A program made the position numbers and the translations under genes. Below the pieces are notes generated by a model that was given only the letters and a program-made list of their open reading frames with translations, searched no databases and had not been told where the DNA came from. Source: Phyllostachys edulis (lineage: Eukaryota > Streptophyta > Magnoliopsida > Poales > Poaceae). Taken from it: a stretch of DNA of 64,000 bases. Where the stretch lies: contig CM070554.1 of assembly GCA_036346405.1 (NCBI GenBank), positions 42,907,558 to 42,971,557 on the forward strand. Direction: 5' to 3'. Within the stretch, counting starts at the first letter, position 1, and the number at the start of each line of letters is the position of its first letter. Shown one piece after another: positions 23,001 through 35,000 of the stretch.

Positions 23001-26000
23001 AGGCGCACTGATGGATAAGTCTCTTTTGTGTTGGCTTTTGCTGCCCTTCAAGGACAGCATCTCTTTAGACTAGCATCTTAGCAGCTTTTGACTAGCATCT
23101 AGGACAGCATCTTAGACTAGCATCTTAGCAGCTTTTGACTAGCATCTTAGCAGCTTTTGACTAGCATCTAGGACAGCATCTTAGATTAGCATCTTAGCAT
23201 ATGCTTGGCTGGTTAACAGCCTATAAATTTGTATCCCCAACCCCTCAGGTTGGAGCGGCGTTGTGTGAGAAATAAACAAAGAAAATTGCCCCATTTCCAA
23301 GTATCATCCTCCCGATGAGAGTAAGGATCTTGCTATCACCAAGTGCAAGAATCCAGCGACTAACAAGTGGTATCGAGCCAGTACTATCCAGCAACTGAGC
23401 ATCTCTGCTCAATCCCTTCTCCACCTCGCTTCGGCCCATGGCCCAACCAAGAAAGCGCTCTCTCCACGCAGCAGTTCCCGGTGGCACGCCATGTCCGCAG
23501 ATAGATCTTAGCCTTCGATCGCCTCGAAAGACGCTGCGGCGGCAAGAAGCCGAATTGCTATGCGAGAACGCGAGCGAAGCGGCAAGCTAGCGCGCGGCGG
23601 AAAAAAAGCGTCGAGGTTTGGCAGCGAGCTTCTGCAGCGGCCAGGCGGAGGTGGAAGCGGCGGCGGGCAGATCTGTCCGATGACGGAGACGTCGACTCGA
23701 CCCAGATCGACGGCGCCGGATGCTCTCATCATCGCAGCGATCCGCCCGAGATGCGCTTCTCGCTTACCAACAAGCGGATCGCCAAAGAGGCTTGGGACGC
23801 CATCGCCGCAAAGACGACGGCAGCGGCATCGCGCCCGCAAGTCTACATTGCGCACTACGCAGGAGTGGGAGAATCGGCCTTCAAGCGGTGAGGGCGTTGA
23901 TGACTTTGCTCTCCGTCTCAACACTCTGTTGCGAAGTTGGTGCGCTTCGACGCGACACCTCTGGCGAGAGAGAGCAGAGAAGCTCTTCCGCCGCGTCCCC
24001 GAGAAGTACAAGCGGATGGCTCGCTCGATCGAGTCTCTGCTGGACCTCTCCACGATGACGATCGAGGCGCGCTGGTCGCCTCAAGGTCGTTGGCGGCGAT
24101 GAGCCACGGCGTCTCTCGGGACCCGTCACCATTGGCGGAAGCTCCTCTCGCTCGGGAGCGATGGTCACGGCCAAGGTGACAGAAGAAGAAGAGCCCTCTT
24201 CCACGACAGCGGCCGCAGCGTGGCAGCGCGCAAGCAGCGTAAAGACGCCAGCAGGGCGCGAGGACGTCTTAGGGGTGATGACCGTGGGCGCCAGCATGGC
24301 TGGCGGCAAGCAAAAGCAAGACGAGATTTACTCTTGCCACAACCGTGGCAAGCTTGGTCATGGGCCAAGGATTGTCGGCGACCACGACGCGGCCAGCCCA
24401 CGTCGCCTTGGCGGAGGAGGAGGAGGCGGCCGGCTCTGTTCATTGCTCATCGCGAGCATCGAACTACCTCCGCGCACCGCCGCCGCAGCGGCTCTCTCCA
24501 CCTTGACGAGCCAAAAGCACACGCCTCCGGCGCCGGCGATTAAACAACGACAAGACCGACGGGTGGTGCCTCGACACCGGCGCCACCCACCACATGACCG
24601 GCGGCGGAGTTCTTCTCGAGCTCGACTCGAGACGTTCGAGGCACCGTCAAGTTCGGCGACGCCTCGCCGTGGAGATCAAGGGCGTCGCTCTCTGTCGTCT
24701 TCGTAGCTAAGATCGGCGAGCACCGGCCGCCACGGTGTCTACTACATCCGCGTTGAGGAACTCCATCATTAGCTCGGGAATTTGGATGAAAACGGATCGC
24801 GCGTGGAAATTGAGCACGAGTGTTTGCGTCTGGGATCATAGTCGCGGCTCCTCGTCAAGGTCAACAGAGCAACCGCCTACGTCCTTCACGCGCAGTGGCG
24901 CAACCTCTTTGTCTTGCGACCGCCGTGACGACGACGTTTGGAGGTGGCACGGCGTTTGGGCACCTCAACTTTGAGGCCACGAGACAATCGGCGAAGAAGG
25001 AGATGGTGCGAGGCATGCCGCACGTCGACCACGTGGAAGCGATTCTGCGACACTGCGTCCTCACCAAGCTGCGGCGGCTTCTTCCTTGCCAGCGAGCTTC
25101 GCGCCAAGGAGAGCCGGAGCTCGTACACGGTGACCTCTGTGGCCCGTGACACCGGCTACACTGGGGCGGCGCTACTTCCTCCTCCTCGTCGACGACGTGT
25201 CCCGCTATGTGTGGGCATCTGCTTTCGGCGTCAAGGCATCCGCGCGGGCGCCATCAAGTGCCTTCAAGCTGCTGCGAGGCGGAGCGCGCCGCAAGCCGGG
25301 TCCTACGACGGACAACGGCGGTGAGTTCACGGCGGCCGAAGTTCGCGGCGCATCGCGCCAACGAGGATCCATCGTCGCTTCTCGCGCCGTACACCCCGCA
25401 GAAGAAGCGTCGTCGGCCGAAGGCCGCGAACCAGACGGTGGTGGCCGCCGCGCCTCCTCAAGCGCAGAGGATGCCGGATTCTCTTGGGGTGAGGCGGTGA
25501 TGACTGCCGTTCACTTGCTTAACCTCCTCACCAAGGCCCTCGGCGGCAAGACGCCATACGAGGCTCGCACGGCGCAAGCCCGCGCGAGCCACCTCCGTGT
25601 CTTGTACCGCTGGCCTTCGTCAAGGAGCTCAACCACGTCGGCAAGCTCGGCGGCCGAGCACGCCAGAGTCTTCATCGGCCACGCGGGCGCCAAGGCCTAC
25701 CGCGTCCTCGATCCTCGACACGGCGCGTGCAAGATCACGCGGACGTCGTGTTCGACGAAGGCGAGGCCGGCGTGGGACAAGATGGTGGATGACGGCTCAA
25801 CTCCGACGACCGGCGATTTCGTTGTCGACTACGCCCACTCGCCGAGGCGAAAGCCAGCGGCTTCGTCTTCACCGAAGCTCGCCTACCCCACCACCCCCGT
25901 TCGCCACCACCTCCGGCGAGTCGCCGCACCACCGCCACCACTCGGCAAGCCCGCGAGCTCTGGCGAGTCCACCACCAAGATCGCTAAGCCACGCTCGTTC

Positions 26001-29000
26001 TCCCAACACCGCGCTTACTCCTTCAGCTTCGGACGGCGGCTTTCGCCCACGACAAGCGGCACGCGGGAGTTCGCCACTCCGTCTAACGACGAGGATCGCG
26101 ACGCTACCACGGCGGCGAGCCTCTGCTTCTCAGACGTGGGCGACCTCCTCGGTGGCGGCGGTCCTCGAATCGGCGCAGCGACCGAGGCGCGCCGCGCTCG
26201 CACAGATTTACGGCGCGAGCCTCGTTCCTTCACCGAGGCGGAGAAAACGCGGCATGGCGTGCGCGATGCGAGAGAGATGGACGCCGTCGAGCGAAACAAG
26301 ACGTGGGGCTGGCCGATCTTCCACCGGCCACCACGCCATCTCTCTCAAATGGGTCTTCAAGCTCAAGAAAACGAGGCCGAGAGGTGATCAAGCACAAGGC
26401 GCGTCTCGTGGCACGAGGCTTCGTCGGCGGGGAGGAGTCGACCGGCGATGCCTTGGCGCTGTTGCCGGATGGAGTCCGTCGTCTCCTCCTCGCCTCGCAT
26501 GACCAGAGGGTGCGGCCCATCACATGGACGTCAAGTCCGCTTTCCTCAACGGCGACTTGAAGGAGGAGGTCGTCGTCGTCACCGCCGGATTCATCATCCC
26601 CAAAAAGCAAGGTCCTCACTGCGCGCAAGGCCCTCTACGGCTGCGGCGAGCAATCGCGAGCTTGAACGCCAAGCCGACTCCACCTCAAGCAAATGGGATT
26701 CGGCGAGAAGGCCACGAGGTCGCGGTTCACGGCGAGGCAGGGAGGCAATGCCTGGCGATAGGCGTCTCGTCGGCGACCTTGTGATCACCGGTACCAAGGA
26801 GAAGGAGATCGAGGCGTTCAAGGCGGAGATGAAGGCCACCTTCGGATGAGCGACCTCGGGCCCTCTCTTTCTACCTCGGGATCGAGGTCCGCCAGACGAC
26901 TCAAGGCATCTCTCTTCGCCAGACCGCCACGCCAAGCGCATCGTGGAGTCGGCGGCCTCACCGACGCAACCCACCCCACACTCCTATGGAGAAGAGGTGA
27001 AGCTAAGTCGTGAGAGTCTGGCGGAGGAGGTGGACGCGATCAAGATCTGCGGCGCATTAGGGCGACCTTCGCTACCTTGTCCACACGCGCCGGACTTAGC
27101 GTTCGCCGTCGACTCGTCGGCCGGTTCATGCGGCGATCGACGACGAGCACCAAAGAAGTCGTGAAAAGAATCCTCCGCCACGTCGCGGGCACCTCCGACT
27201 TCGGCTTGCACTACCAAGGTGCCCCGTTGTGACTTCATCGAATGCAATGACAATGACCACGCCCGGCGACATCGACACGAGCAAGAGCACCAACGGAATC
27301 TCAGATTTCCTCGGCAAGTGTCCGATCACCGGCGATCGGTCAAGCGGCGGTAGTGGCTTTGTCTAGGCTGCGAAGCGAGTACATTGCGACCACTACCGCT
27401 TTACTCAGCTCTGTGGTCGCACGGCCGCTGCGATCTCCTTGGCGAGACGCAGAGGCGGCTGGAGCTCGAGTGGGCAACAAGTCCGCCTTGGCCTTGGCGA
27501 AGAACCCCGTCTTCCATGAGCGCAGAAGCACATCCGGGTGAGGTATCACTTCATCGGTCACTGGATGAAGGGCGTCGAGTCAACTACATCAACACCCAAG
27601 ACCACTTCATGACCTCGACCAAGTCTCTTGGGATCAAGTTCGAGAGCTTGGCGCCAGGATCGGGATGGCTCGATTCTCACAAGGAGACACACAAGACTTA
27701 GGGAGAGTGATGGATAAGTCTCTTTTGTGTTGGCTTTGCTTTGCCCTTCAAGGACAAAGATCTCTTTAGACTAGCATCTTAGCGACTTTTGACTAGCATC
27801 TAGGACAACATCTTAGACTAGCATCTTAGCGGCTTTTGACTAGCATCTTAGCAGCTTTTGACTAGCATCTAGGACAGCATCTTAGACTAGCATCTTAGCA
27901 TATGCTTGGTTGGTTAACAGCCTATAAATTTGTATCCCCAACCCCTCAGGTTGGAGCGGCGTTGTGTGAGAAATAAACAAAGAAAATTGCCCCATTTCCA
28001 AGTATCATCCTCCCGATGAGAGTAAGGATCTTGCTATCACCAAGTGCAAGAATCCAGCGACTAACACGCACTTGGTGGGCTGAAGAAGGCTAGCGGTCGG
28101 TCGCCTTGGTGGAGGATAGCACCGAACGCCAAGCTTGAAGCGCCGCAGTCGACGAAAAACGACTTGGTGAAGTGCGGAAGCTCGAGAACCGGCGCCGTGG
28201 CTAGCGCCGTCTTGAGTGCCCGAAAGGCACGATCCGACTCATCAGTCTAGGCGAAGGACACCTTTTTCAGGAGTCGTGTGAGGGGCACTACCATGGTCCC
28301 ATAATCCTTCATGAACTTGCGGTAATACCCAGCAAGGCCGAGAAAACCGCGCCACGCACGTAGTGTACGGAGTGCCGGCCGCTCAATGATGGCGCGCACC
28401 TTGTCCTTAGCGCGCGCAGTGTAGGGGTGCGGGCGGCTCAACGATGGTGCACACCTTGTCTTTGTCCATGGCAACGCCTTTGGCCGACACGACATAGCCA
28501 AGATACACCACGTCCTCTCGCCCGAAGAAACACTTGGACTCTTTGAGAGAGAGCTGGTGTTCCTGCAGGAGACGAAGGACCGCTCAGACGTGTCGGAGAT
28601 GATCCACGCACTGTAAATCCAAATATCATAAAAAAAAGACGGACAAAACGACGAAGATATGGCTGAAGGATATCATTCATGAGAGCCTGAAATGTTGCCG
28701 GTGTGTTGGTTAGCCCAAAGGGCATAACCAAGAACACGAAGAGGTCCTCGTGTGTGCAGAAGGGTCTTTTCTCCACGTCCGCTGGAAACATGCGAACTTG
28801 GTGGTAGTCGGAACGGGGATCGAGCTTGGTGAAGTAATGCGCCCCCTTGAACTTGTCGAGGTGCTCATCCACCAAAGGAATAGGGAATTTATCCTTGATG
28901 GTCTTCTCATTGAGTGCTCGGTAGTCCACATAGAAACGGCACGACCCGTTTTGTTTCTTGACAAGGAGGACAGGAGAGGAAAACGCCGATGGACTCCTGC

Positions 29001-32000
29001 GGATAATGCCTTGCTCCTTCATGGCACAACATTGACGTTCCAACTCCTCTTTCTGAAGAATGGGGTAGCGGTAAGGCCGAACCACCACCGCGTCAGTGCC
29101 AGGCAACAAGTGAATGCGGTTATCATAAACACCTATCGGCGGTAGACGACGTGGTTCCGCAAATAAGTTAGCGTACTCGACAAGGAGGGCCGAAAGAAGG
29201 TCGCGGCCGTCGAAGGAGTTGACGTGGGGCGACCTCGGGCCAGCAACACCGGACCACGACACCATGCTTGTCACGTGCCAGAAGGACATCTTAAGTGTGG
29301 AGAAGTCCCAAATAATTGACCCAAGAGTACGCAACCATTGGATGCCAAGAACGACGTCAAAGCCGTCGAGGGGAAGACCATAGAAGTCGATGGAAAAAGT
29401 CTCCTCGTCGATTACCAAGTCCACACCGCATGCGAGGCTCGGACTCAGAATTCGGTCGCCATTAGCCACGGTCACCCTCAGGACATCTCGCGGGCGGAGC
29501 ACCATGCCCGCCTTTGCGGCCATGTCCGCTTGAACGAAGTTGTGTCGAACCTGAGTCCAAAAGTGCGAGACAGTTGGTGCTGCCCAAGTGCACATTTACT
29601 TGCATCATCTCACTTGCACAAATGTCGGACAACACATGCAAGGAGATGCCCGGAACCTCCTGGTCCAGCGCTGTGATCTTGTCCTTCATGTCGAGGTTCG
29701 GAAGAAATTCGATGTAGAAGAGGTACTAGCAATGGTGACCGCGATGAAATTTCTCCTCGCAGTTATAGCATAAGCCTTTCTTCTGGTGTTCCTACCTTGG
29801 TGGCGGTGAGGTATTTGAACACACGCTGCCCGCCTGTGTTAGGGTGCCTTGGCGGCGGCGTGTCCGTCGTGCCTTGTACAACCGATTCTTTGCAGTGGTC
29901 TCTTTGCTGTGGCGAAAAGGCCGCCTTGCGACGAAAATACTGGTTGGGGTAGCTGCGACTGCAGATCTTTGCTCATATGCATGGGCTAAGCTCATTGCCG
30001 CCTGGAGGTCGGGCAGATTCTGCAGCTTCACATCGGTACGAAGCAAGTCAGAGAGGCCCGAGGTGAAGAGCTGGACTTGCCGACGGGACGTCATCAGGTC
30101 GGCGCGACATATAAGCGCTAGGAATTTTTCCTGGTAAGCCGCCACGGAGCTGGTATGGCGAAGAAGCGCCAATTTTCCCAGCGGATTGATGCGAATCGGA
30201 GGCCCAAAGCAAAGGTGACACAGCTCCTGAAAATGGGGCCACATCGGCATGCCTATCTCGCGCTGAAGCTAGAAGTACCACTGCTAGGCGGCGCCCGTCA
30301 TGTGGTAAGAAGCTAGCCAAACTTTGTAGTTCTCCTTTGTGCATCGTCCCCAGAAGAACTGTTCGCAGCGGTTCAGCCAAACAAGTGGGTCATCCTTCCC
30401 ATCATTAGTTGGGAACTCAAGTTTGTGGTAACTGGGAATGACGGGGTTAGGGTTTTCTGGGTTTGGCAACAGTGGGGGTGGTTGTTGTAGTGGTGGTATG
30501 TACGTGCTGATGATGGGTGGGATGGTGGTGGTGAGGGCAGTTGATGCGGTCGGTAGTGGCGGGATGGGTGGGGAATTGTCGGTAGGGTGGATGGTGGGTG
30601 GGAATGGTGGTGTGGGGAGGCTAGCTCCAGTTGATGCCGATGATGAGGGATCGCGCGGGGGAAGTCCCTGCCCAGCGGTCACTAGGGCAGCTGGGTCATC
30701 CACAGGGCATTCTCGTCATCGCCTGCTGTCTTTGCCGTGATTTTGTGAGCACTCCCTTGATGGCCTGCAGGCGCACGCCTTGCGCTGCCTGTGCCTTGCC
30801 CTGCTCGGCACCTTGTAGGCATAGGTTTTCCTCCACTTGGTTGAGGCGAAACTCGAACTTGTCGAACCGTGCGACGAGTTGAGGGAGGGCGGAGTCATTG
30901 ATGGGTGCAGTTTCTGAAGGGATGGTGGTCGGATCTGATACCAAATTGATATGAGTGGGGTTGTGGCGAAGGTTGTATGGATGTGAGATGGGAGGGCGAT
31001 GGTGAAGGACTCGCCGGCAAGCTGGAGCCGTGGTGAAGGCCGATGGCTAGCGGCGCTGGTAGCGTGGACGGGAAAGAGAGAGCACGAGGGGAAGGATAGA
31101 TGCAGGTAGAGCAAGTTCTTTTTTGCTTAAGAAACTAAGGATACAATACTCATCCTTATATAATGGATGTCAAACTGAAATCTGGAAACAATCTCTTAAG
31201 GATCCTAACCAATCTTACCTTTCCTAATTTATTTGATCTCCTAATCCTTTCCTACCAATTCGACAGAATCAGCCGTTGTGGGTGCAATGGTGGGTTTGGG
31301 GTGGTGCTGGTAGTACCGGCCCACAAACGCTTCCACAACTATAAACACATGTTATTTCTTTTTGTGCAATGAATCAGAAGGAAATACATCACCTTCACTG
31401 CTATGTTTCGTGTGCATGGTTTATCCAATATGGGGATAGACTTTCCTATTTGTTCCTGGGGTTTACATTAAATATCAGTTGTATTGATCAATATATCAGT
31501 ATTGTTTTAAGTGATATTGATACAATGTATTGTTTCCATTTGTTGGTGTTATGGACTAAGGTCCCAGCAAGGCACTGTAACAATATCGTGGTACTATAGC
31601 ACCGTTGTCCTATATCACCGTGTGAACAATCATGCCTGCAAGTATTAGGAGGGATTTATTATTTAGGAATCTATCTATTAGTTAGGCAAGTTATTATTAG
31701 ATTATATTGAGATAAGTTTCCTTATAAATTATTTCTTAGAGGTTAAGTCGGGTTGCTCCTATAAAAACGGATAGCATGTATCCAATATCAATCAAGTAAG
31801 AAATAAACAAAGTTAGTCCCTAACCAGTTGGCTACAGATCAAAGCCTCCTTGTTTGTCGAGAAGAGTCCTGACCGATCTTGAATGGTGATCCCTCGCCTC
31901 CATAGCTAATCAAGCCTCAGAGCCTCGCTACCTCGACAGGGAAGAACCCTGCCAGCGGTTAGATGAGGGCGAGTATCCTACCCTTGATCCTCGGACCCGT

Positions 32001-35000
32001 ACAGCCATACCCAACCAACGACCACAACATTTTGTACCAGAGCCACTCACCATGGCTTCTGGTGCTGTACCATCTCTCTTGGAGAAGTTGAAGGTTAGCA
32101 GCGAAGAACAGAAGGTCTTACTCGACAGCATGATGACCACCTTAGAAAAGGCTATGGAGTTGGTGGACAAGCCGAAGGAGCAGGAAGAGGCCTCGTTTGC
32201 CATTGCAATGACTGTGTTGCCACCACCTTCCCTGGCGCCGGCGTCGACACGAGCTACTGTCCATTGGAGCTTCGTTGATCATTGTCCACGTAACGCGACG
32301 TCATCATCGTGCCCTTTCATCTACATGGGAGCGTGAAGGTCTTAGTCCGTGGCCGCCACCTGAAAGCTCGAGGACAAACTGTTTCGTCGTGAGAGGGGTA
32401 ATGGTATGGACTAAGGTCCCAGCTAGGCATTGTAACAACACCGTGGTACTGTAGCACCACATGAATAGTAATGCCTGCAAGTATTAGGAATGATTTATTA
32501 TTTAGGAATCTACCAGTTAGGTGTTTGGTAATTATCTATTAATTAGGCAAGTTATTATTAGATTGGATTGTTAGAGATAAGTTTCTTTATAGATTATTTC
32601 TTATGGGTCGCTCCTTTAAAAGAGATAGCATGTATCAATGGCGGAGCCAGGATTTTCACGATGGATGTGCGAACTTAAGTAATATATAGTTCTACCGACT
32701 CGTGACTAACTAACTAACTAACTACTAACTACTCTACTTCTACATAATACATAATCTATACAATTCTACATATTAACATACAATCTAACACTTACACATA
32801 ATCACAAATATCATTGGTTGTACCAAAATTTATTACATGTATTTATATACAATATATATAACATGTATTTTCCAAACAATTTGGGGGTACGGCTGTACCC
32901 CCATACTCCTATGCTGCCTCTACCACTGGCATGTATCCATTATCAATCAAGTAAGAAATAAACAAAGTTGGTCCCTAACCGGTAGGCTAAAGATCAGAGC
33001 CTCTTCATTCATCGGGAAGAGTTCCGATCGAGCTTGGAGGGTGATCCCTCGCCTCCTTGGCTAATCAAGCCTCAGAGCCTCGCTATCTCGATAGGGAAGA
33101 GTCCTGCTGGCAGTTAGATGAAGGCGAGTGCCCTACCCTCGGTCCTCGGATCTGTACCCAACCAACGACCACAACAATTGAAATGGAATAAATTGGCCAG
33201 CATTTCACCAGATGTCAGTTTGATTACAGGCGATACGTTCTATACTAGGAAACTTATATGCATTCTATGTAATAATTAAATAAAACACAACTGCTGTGCA
33301 ATCTCCATAATGATGCTCTTTTTTATGTTTATAATAGTCGAATTTAGCCTAAAAATTTAAATGGAAATTTTGATTCAAATAACAGCCAAAAATTAAAGTT
33401 TCACAAAATACAAATTATCATATCACTGACATGTGGGCCCAGACCCACTTGTTATTTTTCACGGCAAGTGTTATGCTGTTGAGCTTGAATGTTTTGAGTG
33501 GATCTTATGAGTACTCAAAATGAATTGAAATTATATAAGCTTGGCAACTCTGATGCAAGAATGCATCACTCGATATATCGTCTAATACCCGACATTCGGT
33601 ACACTAGAGCTCAGATGATTGGAATCCAGAATCCTTCATCCAGAACCTTGTTCATTCTTAAACATATTAGTTTGCATACAGCATATTATGTGGTACGTAA
33701 AACATGCTGGTGCCCACTATCTGCAACTGTGCTACCTATGTGTGATCTGGGCAAGCACTATCTGCTGTTCTAGTTACACAACTACTCCAAGAGGAAAAGG
33801 GCTGTTTTGAATTATTTTATTTAGTTATCAAAATTGTCAGATAAAGACGTAATTTTCTAAAATACTACTAACTATTTTCTGCAATTTCTATTGCAGGATA
33901 GCCAAATCTATTGATGATGCTATGCAGCTTTCACATAGCTATGGGCTTCAGCAGATGGATTTTGGGCATACTGTTGTTCTGTTTGTGTTAAGTATTATCA
34001 AAATATTGACTGATTGTATTTTCGAAGATTGTGACTTGCCTAATATCTCTAGTGATGAACATGACAATATGGATGCTATTGGAGTAAAGATACATATGGA
34101 CTTAGATGGCAAGGGGAATTCACTTGACAGGAGAGATGGGCACCGTGAATACTTAAGGAGAAAAAACACACTTACGACTTTAGAAGTTGTTGAGAAGATC
34201 ACTGCTAACAGAAATGCCCAAGTTTTTCTTCGGCTTGTCTATCTTAACACGTATGCAGCAACATCCTTGTTTTTCTATTATCTTGCAAATTCCAATGATT
34301 AGAAGCTTGTATATCTTCAACTGCATACTCCCCTACTTAAAAATTAGATTTCATTGATCTGTCTCAATACAGTTATGTTATAATTGGATTTTTGTACCAG
34401 TTGTCACTTAAACAAACTTAGGATGAAATTGAATCTTTTATCATGATATTAGATGGTGATTCTATGTCAAAAATGGTTTATTTGGAAAGTTGATTCAATC
34501 TTCTCATCGTGTTATATCATATTCAAATATGTCAATTTTTAGCTTGCCCCATCAACATTAATGCAACAGCTTCTTTAAAGATACATAGTTTTGTTCAAAA
34601 AACTGGTTTTCTTGTCATCATCATGTCGCAGTCGCTTGGTGTGCAAATGCAAATCTGATATCATGTTTGTGAAGATTTACAATGCAAAAATGAATTCGTA
34701 ATTTGTGACACATGATACAGTACGATTTTATATATCTCTGCCTTTCGGCAGATCTAATGAGTATCTTCTGATTTACTTTGATAATGCTGCAAAACATTCG
34801 TTTCCAGGGTTTAAGATTGTTCTGAGCACATTTTCCCTGAATACTCAATTGTTCTTTAAATTATTCATGTGTTTACCTTTTACACTGATTGAAAATGTCT
34901 TTTCGTTTTTGGATGTGCTAGAGTAGACCTGAAAAGTTCAATAGTCTGCTCCAGAGACTTCGGCTTATTGGTGCCCTTAAATCAAAGAGTGTTGCATCTG

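Larger units (their letters stand above)
23009..28066 (+). mobile_element. GC-rich Ty1-copia element nested in the Reina-like element
   Basis: LTRs 23009-23365 (357 bp) and 27708-28066 (359 bp). The target duplication CGCAC is at 23004-23008 and 28067-28071. The primer site TGGTATCGAGCCA is at 23368-23380, and a purine tract (CTTAGGGAGAG) is just before the right LTR. The interior encodes gag, protease, integrase, reverse transcriptase and RNase H on the plus strand, in copia order. The LTRs differ at roughly ten places (about 97 percent identical), but the coding region is broken by very many small indels. It splits the host gypsy pol between its integrase part (left) and reverse-transcriptase part (right). 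Confidence 0.93.
21032..31337 (-). mobile_element. Chromovirus (Reina-like) Ty3-gypsy element in MED33 intron 2
   Basis: LTRs 21032-21381 (350 bp) and 30947-31337 (391 bp) flank a minus-strand interior. The target duplication ACTAT is at 21027-21031 and 31338-31342. Without the nested copia element it is about 5.24 kb. Order on the minus strand is gag, protease, reverse transcriptase, RNase H, integrase, chromodomain, which is the gypsy order. Short LTRs, small size and a C-terminal chromodomain suggest the Reina clade (inference). The left LTR lacks about 40 bp present in the right one. Several stops and frame changes make it inactive. It lies antisense to MED33. Confidence 0.92.
31547..33176 (+). 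mobile_element. Small non-autonomous LTR element with gag remnant, MED33 intron 2
   Basis: Direct repeats 31547-32029 (483 bp) and 32402-33176 (775 bp, including a 311 bp hAT insertion with its duplication) flank only 372 bp. The copies start TGTTATGGAC or TGGTATGGAC and both end ACGACCACAACA. A primer-like TTTGTACCAGAGCC follows the left LTR, and a purine tract (GAGAGGGGTAA) precedes the right one. A short frame at 32052-32336 encodes a helical, Glu/Lys-rich peptide, likely a gag start remnant. I could not find a clean target duplication. Confidence 0.8.

Noticed and set aside
25146..26387. 413-codon open frame inside the nested copia element
   Set aside because: Only short parts match integrase in frame; the rest is out-of-frame GC-rich translation caused by indels.
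31547..33176. Target duplication for the small LTR element
   Set aside because: Bases beside the two LTRs (GTTGG and ATTGA) do not match, so no duplication is claimed.
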